Positions 42,610 to 53,482 are shown, counted from the stretch's first letter. The stretch is 58,358 nucleotides of DNA from Olavius algarvensis Delta 4 endosymbiont (GCA_905176665.1 CAJINA010000150.1:1-58358); one strand, 5' to 3'. Notes: generated by a model from the sequence alone, not told the origin. Numbers and translations are program-made.

Positions 42610-43875
42610 TCAAAGCATATCCTTCAACGGGCGGCGGGCCGTGCGGTCCGGCCGGATATCGTCAACGATCATTGCTTTGAGTTTGCGGCGCTTGTCCTGC
42701 GGGTAAATGAGGGTTCCGGCCGGTAGGTCGGCGGAGACTTTAACAAATCCGCAGCACAGGCCCTTGGCCTTGAACCCTTCCGGTTTATCCGGACTGGCCA
42801 GTGAAAAGATACGATCCTGGTGCCGCCCGATTCCCATATCCGTGGCGCAAGTCAACACCGTACCGAGGGTTCGACCGACATCATCGACGACTTCGGTTTC
42901 CGCCGGGTTGGCCACCTTGCGCAGGTCAAAGCCGGCAAAGGGGCGGGTATAATCGGCATCTCCGGCTGCCAGCAGGGCCTGGCTGCCGAGGAATGTTTTC
43001 GTGAAAGCAGTCTGGCCGGCATCCCAGGGGAGGGCAAACGGCCAGGGGTTGTTGCGAAACGGCCAGGGACCGATATCCTGATGGCTCAACGGCAGGACGG
43101 CCCCGGCCCGTAAAGAATCACGGGCTGCCAGCCCGCAGGGGACGATGCCGAACGATTCGCCGGTGGCCAGCAATGCATTCCAGAGTGCCACTGTCTCGCC
43201 GGCGGACACAAAGAGCTCGAATCCGAATTCACCCGTGTATCCGGTGCGGGACACCAAAACGGCGGCGCCGCTTTGCGAATGGACCGGTGGGGTGATGTCA
43301 GCGTCGGCCACAAAATAGCCTTGAAAGGCAAAATAGGGCAGTTTTTTGAAGACCGTATCAGGGTCGGCCAGGATCTGGGAGAGGATTTTGGCGGCCGCCG
43401 GACCCTGGATGTCGATCTTGCCGAGTTGATCGGTCATGTCCGTGATCCGAATCGTATCCAGGGTGCCGGCCTGACTCGTCAGGTGAGCGGCGATGTCGGC
43501 GCCCATGCCGGCATTGACCACGATCATATAATGATCGGGGGCCACCTGGAAGATGATGGCGTCGTCGAAGACGTGGCCTTTTTCGTCCAGGAAGGCGCCA
43601 TAGACGCAGCGCCCGGGGGACAGGGGCGCTTTGGCGGGGCCGATGCATCCCGCCAGGTTGCCGGTGAAGGTGGCCTGCAGCAGGTCGAAGGCCCCGGGGC
43701 CCTCGACGAGGACAACCGCCATGTGGCTGGTATCGAACAGGCCGGCTGCGGTTAGTACGGCAAGGTGTTCCGCTTTGGCCCCGGCACCGTACCACATGGG
43801 CATGTCATATTCTCCGAATACGGCCATATTGGCGCCGTGTCCGGTGTGCCAAGCATGCAGCTGGGTGGTTTTCAT
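42610..43875 (-). CDS. gcvT: Aminomethyltransferase (glycine cleavage T protein)
   Basis: Transfers the methylene group from aminomethyl-lipoyl-GcvH to tetrahydrofolate, releasing ammonia; 421 residues, somewhat longer than the roughly 365 of the E. coli protein. Signatures: LFDTSHMAVVLVEGPGA, VSRTGYTGEFGFELF, CGLAARDSLR, and the C-terminal barrel with FVKVSADLPAGT. GAGGAGAA precedes the ATG. It is first of the gcv genes after the Lrp gene, 48 bases upstream. Confidence 0.94.
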   Translation of the reverse strand: MKTTQLHAWHTGHGANMAVFGEYDMPMWYGAGAKAEHLAVLTAAGLFDTSHMAVVLVEGPGAFDLLQATFTGNLAGCIGPAKAPLSPGRCVYGAFLDEKGHVFDDAIIFQVAPDHYMIVVNAGMGADIAAHLTSQAGTLDTIRITDMTDQLGKIDIQGPAAAKILSQILADPDTVFKKLPYFAFQGYFVADADITPPVHSQSGAAVLVSRTGYTGEFGFELFVSAGETVALWNALLATGESFGIVPCGLAARDSLRAGAVLPLSHQDIGPWPFRNNPWPFALPWDAGQTAFTKTFLGSQALLAAGDADYTRPFAGFDLRKVANPAETEVVDDVGRTLGTVLTCATDMGIGRHQDRIFSLASPDKPEGFKAKGLCCGFVKVSADLPAGTLIYPQDKRRKLKAMIVDDIRPDRTARRPLKDML

Positions 43876-43923
43876 GGGGTTCTCCTCTGTGCCGGGGTGC
43901 GCGTTTGGTGCCTCCGAACACGG

Positions 43924-44367
43924 CTAAAGAATATACGGCACCTTGATGTTGTAGCCTTTATAAATGACGAACGTTTCCACCGACCGGACATCTTTGATCT
44001 TGACCGCCTCTTCCGTATAGAATTCCAGGAGGCCGAAGCCTTCCTTCAACAATACAACCAGGATCAGGTCGAACCGGCCGGTGACCACGCTGACACTGAC
44101 CACGCCCTTCAGTTTGCTGAATTCTTCGCCTTTCTTTACCAGGTTCATGGATTTCAGTTTAACGCCGATCATCACCAGGCGGTGACCTTTCAGGGCTTCG
44201 GGATCCACCAGGCCGGAAATCTCCAGGACCCCTTTTTGCTTGAGTTTCCGGACCCGGCTGCGCACCGTGTTTTCGGAAATGGAAAGCTCTTCGGCAATTT
44301 TCTTGTAAGATGCCCGTCCGTCCCGGAGACGTTTGATGATCTCTATGCTGCTGTCGTCGATTTTCAT
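43924..44367 (-). CDS. Lrp/AsnC-family regulator of the glycine cleavage genes
   Basis: A 147-residue regulator starting at MKIDDSSIEI (44367), nine bases after AAGGA; an ATG three codons upstream overlaps that site. The helix-turn-helix is at about 5-55 (YKKIAEELSISENTVRSRV) and the sensing domain at about 60-140 (VSVVTGRFDLILVVLL). It is the first gene of the leftward gcv run, and a 20-base palindrome lies between it and divergent lpdA, so it probably controls both sides in response to glycine or another amino acid. Confidence 0.9.
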   Translation of the reverse strand: MKIDDSSIEIIKRLRDGRASYKKIAEELSISENTVRSRVRKLKQKGVLEISGLVDPEALKGHRLVMIGVKLKSMNLVKKGEEFSKLKGVVSVSVVTGRFDLILVVLLKEGFGLLEFYTEEAVKIKDVRSVETFVIYKGYNIKVPYIL

Positions 44368-44590
44368 GTCCGGCATCCTTTCGGTACGGCCAACGCGACA
44401 TCCTCTCTTCCAGATGCACCGGGCACGGGCGGGATGAAGCGGGACAGTCGCAGGATGATCGATTGTGAAGCCCGGAAGTTTGCTTTTTGAAAGTGTTTCT
44501 AAAAAACGTTTGAAACCGCAAGGCTTAAGGGTTTATGGGTAGGCTGTTCGCCTGGCATTTACTGCGGCACAATAACCACCCAGTAAATTA

Positions 44591-44610
44591 TATTGACGAA
44601 ATTGTCAATA
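44591..44610. promoter_or_regulatory. Palindromic operator between lrp-gcv and lpdA
   Basis: TATTGACGAAATTGTCAATA has perfect 7-base arms around GAAATT. On the minus strand it contains TTGACA, a possible -35 box for the lrp-gcv transcript. It lies about 95 bases before the lpdA start in a very AT-rich stretch. The rest of 44368-44705 shows no gene. Confidence 0.65.
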
Positions 44611-44705
44611 AAATAATATAAATTTCATGATTACCTCAAAAAAGAATCTATTTTTGGACGAATAAATCAAATTATACGTTATTTAGAAAAAGGGGGGTAG
44701 GACGA

Positions 44706-46140
44706 ATGGGGCTGAAGACAGCGATTCTGGGGGCCGGACCGGGTGGGTATGTGGCTGCCGTCAGGGCGGCCCAGCTCGGGGCGGACGTGACCATTATAGA
44801 AGATGACAATGTGGGGGGGGACCTGCCTGAACTGGGGCTGCATCCCCTCCAAGATATTGAAATCCACAGCTGACCGCCTGGTGGACATCCAACACGCCGG
44901 TTTGTTCGGTATAGATGCGGATCCGCAGCCGACGCTCAACATGCCGGCGCTGACCGAGAGGAAGGCGCGTGTGATCGAGGTTCAGCGCAAGGGGATCGCA
45001 GCTCTTTTCAAGCACCATGGTGTGCGCTACCTCAAAGGTCGGGGGTCGATAGCGGCGACCGGCCAAATCGAGGTACAGGGGCCGGAAGACCATGTGGCGG
45101 ATGTGGATTACGACCGCCTCATCCTCGCCACTGGCTCCCGCCCCATGGAGATTCCGGCCTTTCCCTATGACGGCCAGCGGATCATATCCAGCAATGAGGC
45201 CCTGTACCTCGACGAGATCCCTGCTGCGGTCGTGATCGTGGGCGGCGGCGTGATCGGCTGCGAGTTTGCCAGCATCCTGGCCGCGTTCGGATCGCGGGTG
45301 ACCGTGGTCGAAGCCCTGGACCGGCTTCTGCCGTTGCCGGCGGTCGATGCCGACTGCTCCAAAGTGCTGGCCCGGGAAATGAAAAAGCGCAAGATCGCCT
45401 TCCATGTCAACCGCACGGTCGAGGCGGTTGAACGTACCGGCGACCAGCTGAAAGTGCGGGTGGGGCCTTCTCCCTTTGCTAAGAATTTAAAAGAAAGGGA
45501 CAAGCAGCCACTGGAGATAGAAGCAGACAAGGTGCTGGTATGCGTGGGGCGCACACCCAATGCCGGGGATATCGGTTTGGAAAACCTCGGGGTGACTACG
45601 GATGAGCGTGGCTGGATAGTGGCCGATGAGCGCTTGCAGACCAACGTCGACGGTGTTTTTGCCATCGGGGATGTCCTCGGTCCCTCAAAGATCATGCTGG
45701 CCCACGTGGCTTCCAGCGAGGGGCTCGTGGCGGCCGAAAATGCCGCCGGGGGTGACTATCGGATGGATTATGCCGCCGTTCCGGGGGCCGTATTCACCGT
45801 ACCGGAAGTCGGTAATGTAGGCTTGTCAGAGGACCAGGCTCGCGAGAGCGGGATGGCTGTACGGGCCGATACGGTTCAGTTTCGAACCATCGGCAAAGCG
45901 CAGGTCATAGGTGAGATTGCCGGACAGGCCAAGATCGTTTCCGCTGCAGACACCGGCCGTATTCTCGGGGTACACATTATCGGTCCGCATGCCTCGGACC
46001 TGATCGCCGAAGGGACCCTGGCCATTCAGAACGGTCTGACCGTTGCGCAGCTGGTGGGGACCATTCACGCCCACCCGACCCTGGCGGAGATCATGCTGGA
46101 AACAGGCCTCAAAGCCCTGGATCGCGGGCTGCACGGTTGA
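44706..46140 (+). CDS. lpdA: Dihydrolipoamide dehydrogenase with a 1-base frameshift
   Basis: The FAD enzyme that reoxidises dihydrolipoyl-GcvH (L protein). The frame from ATG 44706 gives [20 protein letters not shown] and runs to IIEDDNVGG. At 44813-44820 eight G follow; seven would keep the frame into [12 protein letters not shown], the redox-active disulfide motif, and on to 46140. So the gene is whole except for one extra G. Later motifs are intact: [12 protein letters not shown] for NAD, and [12 protein letters not shown] at the end with the catalytic His/Glu. GGGGGGTAGGACGA precedes the ATG. A sequencing or assembly error, true inactivation, or slippage are all possible. Confidence 0.9.
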
Positions 46141-46189
46141 ATCGGATCCTTGGAGATACATGCTCCGGTAGATTTATCATCAAAGAATG

Positions 46190-46333
46190 GAAGCTTTCTC
46201 AAAAATAGGATTTTGGTCCAAGGTCAAGGCGGGAGCGACATCCGAACCGGAGGAATACACCAGGTATTTTGAGGATTTGGATTTCGCTCCCAACGCCGAG
46301 ATTGGGCCAAAAGGCTGTTTTTGAGAAAGCTTC
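46190..46333 (+). repeat. Palindromic intergenic element, copy 6 of 7
   Basis: Perfect 16-base arms GAAGCTTTCTCAAAAA (46190-46205) and their complement (46318-46333). Core words: GGTCCAAGGTCAAGGCGG, CCGAACCGGAGGAATAC, GTATTTTGAGGATTTGG, CCCAACGCCGAGATTGGGCC. It lies between convergent lpdA and the FecR gene and its last base is the first of the FecR stop codon. Confidence 0.88.
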
Positions 46334-47040
46334 TAATAGTGTCCTTCGTCTCCTGCAAAAGGCGGCCTGCGGCCAACCATTGATTCGAGCATGGTCAGTT
46401 CCATGTCAGTATGATTGATGACCGGTGCCTTGGCGATCAGCTGCCCGTCGGCTTGTGTTTGCCGGTAGATATAGCGCGGGCTTTCGTGGTGCCGGGTTTT
46501 AACCGTTTCCAGCGTGTCGCCCGTGACGGTCGATTCCAGGCTGGCCTTCCCGTAACAAAGGCAGACATAAGTTCTATCCTGCTCCGCCTCCAGGTAGAGT
46601 CCCGTGCCCCTAATTCCAGCAACGGCCGTGGGAGTCACAAAGCGGGCCCGGCTCTGCCGCAGGACGGTCAACACTTTCCCGCGGGTCAAATTTACAACCT
46701 GGCCGGCTTTTTCCGCGAGACTTTCTGCCGGTGCGGCCGGCAGTTCAAGGCGGGTGTTATCCCGCACGAGGAAAACTGATTTCCCCAGAACAAGAACGGC
46801 CATGGCCGGTGTCCCGGTTTCCACGATGTCGCCGTAATTGACCGGGGTGCCGACCTGGGCAGGCTTTCCGTTCAGCCGCACGTCCCCGCGGACCCGCTTC
46901 ATTTCCGGTTCGTAACCCAGGCGGCCCATGGCCGCGGCTGTTTTGATCAGGACCGGGAAGGGCACCAGCCCCATTGCGCTGCCCGCCAACAGCCAGCGTA
47001 AGGTCCGTCGGCGTCCGATAGTAAACTGATCGTTTTGCAT
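46333..47040 (-). CDS. FecR-domain exported protein
   Basis: A 235-residue protein with a FecR domain (about 45-165: GDVRLNGKPAQVGTPVNYGD, GKVLTVL, FVTPTAVAGIRGTGLYLEAE). The start GRRRTLRWLLAGSAMGL resembles a Tat signal, suggesting export in folded form. In this family stand-alone FecR proteins are common in Desulfobacterota and need not concern iron. It is a single gene with palindromic elements on both sides (46190 and 47082). Confidence 0.82.
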   Translation of the reverse strand: MQNDQFTIGRRRTLRWLLAGSAMGLVPFPVLIKTAAAMGRLGYEPEMKRVRGDVRLNGKPAQVGTPVNYGDIVETGTPAMAVLVLGKSVFLVRDNTRLELPAAPAESLAEKAGQVVNLTRGKVLTVLRQSRARFVTPTAVAGIRGTGLYLEAEQDRTYVCLCYGKASLESTVTGDTLETVKTRHHESPRYIYRQTQADGQLIAKAPVINHTDMELTMLESMVGRRPPFAGDEGHY

Positions 47041-47081
47041 GACAGCCCCCTGTTGCGAATGATGAATGGGTGCTTATCCTA

Positions 47082-47283
47082 GAGGCTAACTCAAAAATGC
47101 CTTTTGGCCCAATCTCTGCGTTGGGTGCGCGGTTCCCATCCTCAGAATACTTGAGAATTTACCACGCAAGGCACCGGCTTCGCTGGCGCCTCCGGTAGGA
47201 ACCTCACGGCCGCCTTGCCTGTCCGGCGTGCTCGCAGAGCGTAGAAGGGACCTTGAACCAAAATCCTATTTTGAGATAGCCTC
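47082..47283 (-). repeat. Palindromic intergenic element, copy 7 of 7
   Basis: Arms 47082-47096 and 47269-47283 match at 14 of 15 positions (GAGGCT.ACTCAAAA-type). Core words in minus orientation: GGCCCAATCTCTGCGTTGGG, ATCCTCAGAATACTTGAG, GGCGCCTCCGGTAGG, GGACCTTGAACCAAAATCC. It lies between the divergent FecR and DUF255 genes, where a terminator would have no purpose. Confidence 0.85.
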
Positions 47284-47414
47284 AAATAGTCAACCCGGTC
47301 TAAGTACCCCACGGTGCAGGTACAATATAAAAATGATACGCGCTCTGCAAAATGGACGCAACTACATTTTGCTTCCGTTGCGCAAAAGACCGGCTCTTCA
47401 ACTGGAGACATCCG

Positions 47415-49616
47415 ATGACCAGAGATCTGCAAGCCGCTTACCATGAAATGCGAAAAGTGCGGGGGCCCGATTACAAACCGCGTACCCATCACCTGGATGC
47501 CGACGGCTGGGCCCGCTATACCAATCGCCTGTTTCTCGAGAGCAGTCCGTATTTGCTGCAGCATGCCCACAATCCGGTGGACTGGCATCCCTGGGGTGAA
47601 GAAGCGTTTCAAAAGGCTCGTCAAAAAAACTTGCCGGTATTGGTGAGTATCGGTTATGCCACCTGCCACTGGTGCCACGTGATGGAAGCTGAGTCCTTCG
47701 AAGATGAAGAGATTGCCCGGACGATCAATGCCAACTTTGTACCGATCAAAATAGACCGGGAGGAGCGTCCCGACGTAGATTCAATCTACATGCAGGCTGT
47801 CCAGGCCATGGGGCTGGGCGGCGGATGGCCCTTGAATGTCTGGTTGACCCCGGACCTGAAACCCTTTTTCGGCGGGACCTATTTCCCGGCCCGGGATGGA
47901 GACCGGCCGGGGGCCACCGGGTTTCTTTCGGTTCTCAAGGCACTCAAGGCCTATTATGACGACAACCGGGGCAAGGTGGACGAAACCGCCCGGGCGCTGG
48001 CCACCCACCTGGCGGCGCTGAATAAAACCTCAGCGGATGGGGCATTGCCGGATGAAGACATCCTGCCGAAAGCCGTACAGTTGTTCCGCCAAATATACGA
48101 TCCGGTCAATGGCGGCGTGCGCGGGGCCCCCAAGTTTCCCAGCAGTCTGCCGGTGCGTCTGCTGCTGCGCCATTACCGGCGTTCGGGTGAGGCCGCGACC
48201 CTGGATATGGCCGTGCACACCCTGGAAAAGATGGCCGCGGGCGGCATGTATGATCATATTGGCGGTGGTTTCCATCGGTATTCTACCGACGCGACCTGGC
48301 TGGTGCCGCATTTTGAAAAGATGCTGTACGACAATGCGCTGCTGGTGCCGGCCTATCTGGAAGGGTATCAGGTGACCCGCAATCCGCTGTTTAAAGAGGT
48401 CGCCCAACAGGTTCTCGATTATGTGTTAAAAGAGATGCAGGCACCGGGCGGGGCCTTTTACGCTGCCACGGATGCGGACAGCCTCGGTCCGGACGGTGAA
48501 CCCGACGAAGGTTACTTTTTTACCTGGACGCCGGAAGAGGTGCGGGCCCTGTTGGAAAAGGAGACTGCTGACGCCGTGATCGCTTACTATGCCATGAGCG
48601 ACAGGGGCAACTTTGAAGGACGCAACGTGCTGCATACACCGCAATCGCCGGGTAGCGTGGCCCAGGCGCTGGGGGCTGGTGAAAAGACATTGCTTGCCAT
48701 GGTAGCCCGGGCCAGGGAAACGCTATGGGAGGCACGCCGCCAAAGGGACCAGCCGCTGCGGGACGAAAAGGTGCTGGCCGCCTGGAACGGGTTGATGATT
48801 TCCGCCCTGGCCCGGGCCGGTTTCGTGCTGGACCGGCCCGACTATACCGCCGCGGCCGAACAAGCCGCCCTGTTTATCCTCGCTAATCTGGTAGACGCCG
48901 ATCGGCTGCACCGGTCGTGGACCGCAGGCCGTTTGGGTAGTCACGGTTTCCTGGAAGACTATGCCTTTATGACGGCCGCGTTTATAGATCTATACGAGGC
49001 CACCTTTGATCTTGGCTGGCTGGACAGGGCCTGTGCTTATGAGGAATTGACCGCCAGCCTGTTTGCCGATGAGCAGGGGGGGGGATTTTTTAACAGCCCA
49101 CGCCGGCACAGCGAGCTGATCGTCAGGGAAAAAGGGGCCCAGGACAATGCGTTGCCATCGGGAAACTCCGTTGCCGCAGCCAACCTTTTAAGGCTGGGCG
49201 CCTACACCGGCCAGGCTGACTTGAGCCGGCGGGCCGAAGCTCTCTTCAAGGCCTTTAACGACAGTTTAATAGAGAACCCGGCGGCGTATTCGGAAATGCT
49301 CATAGCGGTTGAAGCCTATTTGGACGCTAGGGTGGAAATCATCATTGCCGTCGAGCCCGGCTGCGAGCAGATGACGGCGGAATTGCTGGATGTCTTGCGC
49401 GCAACCTTCCTGCCCAACCATGTTGTCTTCGTTGGTGATAACACCACAATTCAGCAGGCGGACCAACGGATTCCTCTTTTATCCGGTAAAACTACCATTG
49501 ACCACCAGTCCACAGTTTATGTATGTGGCCGCAATGGCTGCCGCCAGCCGGTTTTCACCCCGGTACAGGTTGTAGAAGAAATATCAACAGCAGTGCTCCT
49601 CCCAAAGGAAAGTTGA
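47415..49616 (+). CDS. DUF255 / thioredoxin-domain protein (YyaL / SPATA20-like)
   Basis: A 733-residue protein with an N-terminal thioredoxin-like domain (about 35-190) and a C-terminal alpha/alpha toroid as in N-acylglucosamine epimerases and cellulases. The start [10 protein letters not shown] at 47415 follows CTGGAGAC; a 21-residue upstream extension is doubtful. Hallmarks: [20 protein letters not shown] and TCHWCHVME with the CxxC-type pair Cys84/Cys87. The family is conserved from bacteria to man but its function is unknown. No operon partner is visible. Confidence 0.9.
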   Translation: MTRDLQAAYHEMRKVRGPDYKPRTHHLDADGWARYTNRLFLESSPYLLQHAHNPVDWHPWGEEAFQKARQKNLPVLVSIGYATCHWCHVMEAESFEDEEIARTINANFVPIKIDREERPDVDSIYMQAVQAMGLGGGWPLNVWLTPDLKPFFGGTYFPARDGDRPGATGFLSVLKALKAYYDDNRGKVDETARALATHLAALNKTSADGALPDEDILPKAVQLFRQIYDPVNGGVRGAPKFPSSLPVRLLLRHYRRSGEAATLDMAVHTLEKMAAGGMYDHIGGGFHRYSTDATWLVPHFEKMLYDNALLVPAYLEGYQVTRNPLFKEVAQQVLDYVLKEMQAPGGAFYAATDADSLGPDGEPDEGYFFTWTPEEVRALLEKETADAVIAYYAMSDRGNFEGRNVLHTPQSPGSVAQALGAGEKTLLAMVARARETLWEARRQRDQPLRDEKVLAAWNGLMISALARAGFVLDRPDYTAAAEQAALFILANLVDADRLHRSWTAGRLGSHGFLEDYAFMTAAFIDLYEATFDLGWLDRACAYEELTASLFADEQGGGFFNSPRRHSELIVREKGAQDNALPSGNSVAAANLLRLGAYTGQADLSRRAEALFKAFNDSLIENPAAYSEMLIAVEAYLDARVEIIIAVEPGCEQMTAELLDVLRATFLPNHVVFVGDNTTIQQADQRIPLLSGKTTIDHQSTVYVCGRNGCRQPVFTPVQVVEEISTAVLLPKES

Positions 49617-49827
49617 GGCACCGGCACCCATGGCCTTGATGCGGGCCCGATACTCGGTTCAGCCGCTTTCCGCTTGACCCCTGTCGGCACATTGGCTATT
49701 TTCTAAGAGACACTGAACGCATCCATCCTGACAGATTACCTGAGCTTCCGATTTTGCTTCAGTCGTGCCCATTCGCGGGCGTCCGCTGCCACCGGCGCGG
49801 TGCCCATCTACATAACCGGGAGAACGT

Positions 49828-51270
49828 ATGGTATCAGCCTATCAACCGGAACTTCGCCAGCACCATGTCCTGGTAGTTGATGATGATTCGGGTGTTTTGC
49901 GGATGCTGCAGACCTTGTTCGACAATGAAGGGTTGCAGTGCATAACTGCCGAAAGCGGGGCCCAGGCCCTGGCGTGCATGCAGGACCAGCAGATCGATGT
50001 CGTTCTCACCGACCTGCGCATGCCCGATTTGAACGGGCTCGAGTTGCTGGAGAGAATCCGGGCCCAATCGGATACGGATGTAATGATTATGACCGGTCAC
50101 AGCGGGGATGTCACCTTTGAAGAGATCATCGAGAAGGGGGCCCTTGATTTTATACATAAACCCATCGAGCCGCGTGAATTGCTGCTGCGCCTCAAGCGGA
50201 TCCTGAAAGCGCGCCGCCACCGGGAAGAACGTCGCTGGATGGAAGAACAGCTCGTGGCTACCAATCGCCTGATCAAGAAAAGTGAAGAGCGTTACCGCGC
50301 CCTGTTCGACAACAGTCCGGTGGCCACCGTGGTGGTCGATCATCAGGCGCGCATCATCAGTTTCAACCAGGCCAGGGACAACACCGGCGGCCGGACGCCC
50401 AAACCGGGTGATGTCATGTACCGCGACTTTGCCGGTGAACACGAATTCGACATGTACGCCGAGTTGCTGGACTGCATCCGCACAGGGGTGGCCAAGGAGT
50501 TCCCGCAGCAAAAGTACCGTGAAAAATATCTCAACATCCGCATGTCGCCTTTCTTTGCCGGGGCGATTATTACGTCCCATAATGTGACCCAGCTTAAAAA
50601 GTCGGAACTGCAGATCCGGTCCCTGACCCAGGACCTGCTCAAGGCCCAGGAATTCGAGCGTCAGCGGATTGCCCGGGAACTGCATGACAACGTAGCCCAG
50701 AATCTGGGGGCCCTCAAACTGGCCTTTGAAACGCTATTTGACGGTCAGCCGGCAGTCTCCGCCGAGATAAGGCAGCGGGTCGCCGATTTTTCCGAACAAT
50801 TGAGTGAAGCCATCTCCAAGGTCCGCAGCATGTCCTACAACATGCAGCCCCTGAGCCTGGAACAGCTGGGGCTGGCACATGCCGTGGACAGCTTCTGTGA
50901 CGATTATCAGCAGGCCAACACATTGTCGGTGGATTGCAGCTATGCGGGCTTTGAAAAATTGACCCTGGATTTCGAAACCCAGATCAATATCTACCGATTT
51001 GTACAGGAGGCCATGAACAACGTCAGCAAACATGCCGAGGCCGATAACATCAAGGTCCGGCTGATTGCTTCGCACCCGGAGCTGATCATTCGCATCGAAG
51101 ATGACGGCCGGGGATTTGACGTAAAAAACCGTATGGCTGAAGCCCTGGATGAAAAACGGATGGGGCTGCGCAGCATGCAGGAACGGATCAATCTGCTCAA
51201 CGGGCATTTTGAAATCCATTCCCAGACCAATCGGGGTACCCGGATTGTAGCGCGTGTCCCCGTCACTTAA
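49828..51270 (+). CDS. Response regulator-PAS-histidine kinase (NarL/HisKA_3 class)
   Basis: A 480-residue cytoplasmic signalling protein. An N-terminal receiver domain (10-130) has Asp62 (VLTDLRMPD) and Lys111 (FIHKPIEP). A PAS domain follows (about 150-255). The kinase core is of the HisKA_3 type with His286 in RQRIARELHDNVAQNLG and an ATPase domain with FVQEAMNNVSKHA and IEDDGRGFD. Such kinases usually signal to NarL-type regulators; none is adjacent. No membrane segment, so the receiver probably takes input from another kinase. Confidence 0.93.
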   Translation: MVSAYQPELRQHHVLVVDDDSGVLRMLQTLFDNEGLQCITAESGAQALACMQDQQIDVVLTDLRMPDLNGLELLERIRAQSDTDVMIMTGHSGDVTFEEIIEKGALDFIHKPIEPRELLLRLKRILKARRHREERRWMEEQLVATNRLIKKSEERYRALFDNSPVATVVVDHQARIISFNQARDNTGGRTPKPGDVMYRDFAGEHEFDMYAELLDCIRTGVAKEFPQQKYREKYLNIRMSPFFAGAIITSHNVTQLKKSELQIRSLTQDLLKAQEFERQRIARELHDNVAQNLGALKLAFETLFDGQPAVSAEIRQRVADFSEQLSEAISKVRSMSYNMQPLSLEQLGLAHAVDSFCDDYQQANTLSVDCSYAGFEKLTLDFETQINIYRFVQEAMNNVSKHAEADNIKVRLIASHPELIIRIEDDGRGFDVKNRMAEALDEKRMGLRSMQERINLLNGHFEIHSQTNRGTRIVARVPVT

Positions 51271-51408
51271 GAAGCGATCCAAATGGCGGTGGTAACGTAC
51301 AAAAGGGCGCGGACCACATCAGGTAATCCGCGCCATCCTGTTTAATAATATAGCTGAGGACGAATGGCCGTTGTGTGCAGTTTCGGTGCTGGGTATGATA
51401 TTGTGGTT

Positions 51409-51470
51409 TGTAGGATATATCACAAAGTTTTCAGCCCCATGATATGTGCGGGAAGATAGCAGTATCGCCA
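51409..51470 (+). repeat. Intergenic repeat R, copy 1
   Basis: The words GGATATATCACAAAGTTTTC, AGCCCCATGATATGTGCGGG and AAGATAGCAGTATCGCCA recur at 58150-58211 with about 80 percent identity, same orientation. Confidence 0.7.
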
Positions 51471-51580
51471 GTTTTGACTTCAACTCAGAGACCACAAAAT
51501 GTGGTGGTGTGTAAAGGATAACAGATGTTTGGATAGCCGGTTGATACCTGAAAAACTCGCGAAATTGCGACCAAATATCA

Positions 51581-51613
51581 GAAAGGGTAACGACTATGAG
51601 CCGTTACCCTTTC
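51581..51613. terminator. Terminator of the chemoreceptor gene
   Basis: GAAAGGGTAACG pairs perfectly with CGTTACCCTTTC over a nine-base loop; T-rich on both sides. It lies 25 bases past the chemoreceptor stop. Confidence 0.8.
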
Positions 51614-51637
51614 TTTAAACTACCCTGTACAAATGCA

Positions 51638-53482
51638 TTAAAAGTCCTTAAAATTGTCTTCCTCGAATGGAATAAGATCGGCAGGTTTCGGATTTACCTT
51701 GCCAGGAAGGCTATCCGGGCGGACAGGTGCAGCCGGAACTTTTGCGGGACTCTTTGGTTGCTTGACAGTCGTGGCGGTACCCCCCGCAAGGGCTGATAGG
51801 TCACCTACAATGCCCTTCATCTGCTCAGCCTGGGCATTCATTTCCTCAGAAGCGGAGGCCGACTCCTCGGCACTGGCCGCATTCTGCTGAACGATCTTGT
51901 CCATCTCCACCACGGCCCCATTGACCTGTTGAATTCCCTCGGCCTGCTCATTGGAGGCGGCGGCTATCTCACTTACAAGTTCACCGACCTTGGCGGCACT
52001 GCCGGCCACTTCGGTAAACGCTTCGTTGGTGGTTTCGACCAGGCCGGAGCCCTCACCAATTTTCTTAACCGTACCTTCAATCAGGACAGTCGTATCTTTG
52101 GCGGCATCGGCCGCGCGCATGGCCAGGTTACGGACCTCATCGGCTACCACGGCAAAACCGGCCCCGGCTTCGCCGGCCCGGGCGGCCTCCACGGCTGCAT
52201 TGAGCGCCAGCAGGTTGGTCTGAAAAGCGACCTCGTCAATGGTCTTGATGATCTTGGAGGTCTCATCGCTGGCCGTCGAGATCTCTTCCATGGAGGTGGT
52301 CAGGCGGCCCATGGAATCATTGGCCGTCGTGATAACCTTGGCGGCATCCTTCATCAGGGCGTCCGCCTGACCGGCGTTGTCGGCATTCTGCTTGGTCACG
52401 GAGGACATCTCCTCCAGGGACGCGGAGGTCTCCTCGATGGAGGCGGCCTGCTCGCTGGTACCCTCCGCCAGCTGCTGGCTGGAGGACGATACCTGGCCGG
52501 AGGCCGAGGCCACCTGTTCGGCACCTTCGTCCAGACCCGCAATGACCCGGCTTAGGAGTTTGGTGATCGAGCGGACCGCGTAAATTGCCAGCAGCACACC
52601 GATGGCGAAGATGATGCCACAGAAGATGTAGGCAAATGTGACAACGGACTCGGCATGGTGATCGGCCGCTTCCACCTTTTCTTCAACTACGGCATGAACC
52701 TCTTTAACGATGTTATGCGTCAGTTCTTCGATTTCATGGACCGCCTGGCGCATGGCGGGGTATTCGTTTTTAATGCCGGCGATGTTATCGGCGAGCTGGG
52801 CGAAAACGGTTACATAGCCTTTGGCATGCTTGACCAGCGCCTGGCCATTGGTTCCATCGAAAGTTCCGCTCTTGATGGCGGTTTCTATTTTGTCAACCAC
52901 TTTGCGCGACTTGGCCACGTACTTGTCGTCCTCGCGTAGGATGAAATCTTTTTCGTGGCGCCGCATCATGAGGTAGTGGACCATTAAAGCGTCGGAGTCG
53001 AGGGCTTTTATAGCCGTTTCCATACCGTGCGCCTCCTTGCGCAGAGCCCCGCGAATACCGGAGTCCTTGTTGCCCTGGGCCTTGATATGGGCAACGATGT
53101 TCCCGAACCCTTTCTCATAGGCGGTCAGGACCGCTTCGATCTTTTTGCCTTCTGTCGCGATGTGGGCCAGGCCCAGTTCGCCGGCCCGGGCGGTCAGGTC
53201 CTGAGCCTGATGATGCAGTTTGTCAATCTCTTTATCCATTTTGGTGAGGTACTTTTCCTTCTGGCGGGCGATATAGTCTTTTTCATGGCGTCGGATGGTC
53301 AGGAGGGAGATCTCGATCTCTCCGGCTGCTTCGCCAATGGGCTGGTACGCCTTGACGAGGTCGTCGAATTCATGGGTCACGCTTTTGATCTGAAAGATAC
53401 CGCCGCCGCTCAGGATAACGACCAGCAGAATCATGATGCCGAATGAAGCATAAAGCTTTTTCCCGATGGTGAGGTTCTTCAT
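51638..53482 (-). CDS. Methyl-accepting chemotaxis protein with HBM-type sensor
   Basis: A 614-residue receptor. The first membrane segment (about 10-30) is followed by a long helical periplasmic domain (30-280), a second segment (about 282-305), a HAMP-like region and the cytoplasmic signalling hairpin, whose tip carries [20 protein letters not shown] and [12 protein letters not shown]. The sensor has two similar helix units with the repeated motif RRHEKDYI and RRHEKDFI, typical of helical bimodular (HBM) domains, which in known cases bind organic acids; the ligand here is unknown. The C-terminal tail is Pro/Lys-rich and ends in an acidic stretch rather than a clear CheR pentapeptide. It lies 54 bases after cheW. 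Confidence 0.93.
   Translation of the reverse strand: MKNLTIGKKLYASFGIMILLVVILSGGGIFQIKSVTHEFDDLVKAYQPIGEAAGEIEISLLTIRRHEKDYIARQKEKYLTKMDKEIDKLHHQAQDLTARAGELGLAHIATEGKKIEAVLTAYEKGFGNIVAHIKAQGNKDSGIRGALRKEAHGMETAIKALDSDALMVHYLMMRRHEKDFILREDDKYVAKSRKVVDKIETAIKSGTFDGTNGQALVKHAKGYVTVFAQLADNIAGIKNEYPAMRQAVHEIEELTHNIVKEVHAVVEEKVEAADHHAESVVTFAYIFCGIIFAIGVLLAIYAVRSITKLLSRVIAGLDEGAEQVASASGQVSSSSQQLAEGTSEQAASIEETSASLEEMSSVTKQNADNAGQADALMKDAAKVITTANDSMGRLTTSMEEISTASDETSKIIKTIDEVAFQTNLLALNAAVEAARAGEAGAGFAVVADEVRNLAMRAADAAKDTTVLIEGTVKKIGEGSGLVETTNEAFTEVAGSAAKVGELVSEIAAASNEQAEGIQQVNGAVVEMDKIVQQNAASAEESASASEEMNAQAEQMKGIVGDLSALAGGTATTVKQPKSPAKVPAAPVRPDSLPGKVNPKPADLIPFEEDNFKDF

Larger units (their letters stand above)
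51271..51637. other. Intergenic region with repeat copy and terminator
   Basis: No gene. It holds a copy of a 62-base repeat (51409-51470) shared with 58150-58211 and the terminator at 51581. An inverted pair ACTCGCGAAATTGCGA-like lies near 51556. Confidence 0.55.

Noticed and set aside
44803..46140. lpdA starting at the internal ATG at 44803
   Set aside because: This would lose the FAD-binding GAGPGG motif that is present just upstream in the other frame; a frameshift explains the data better.
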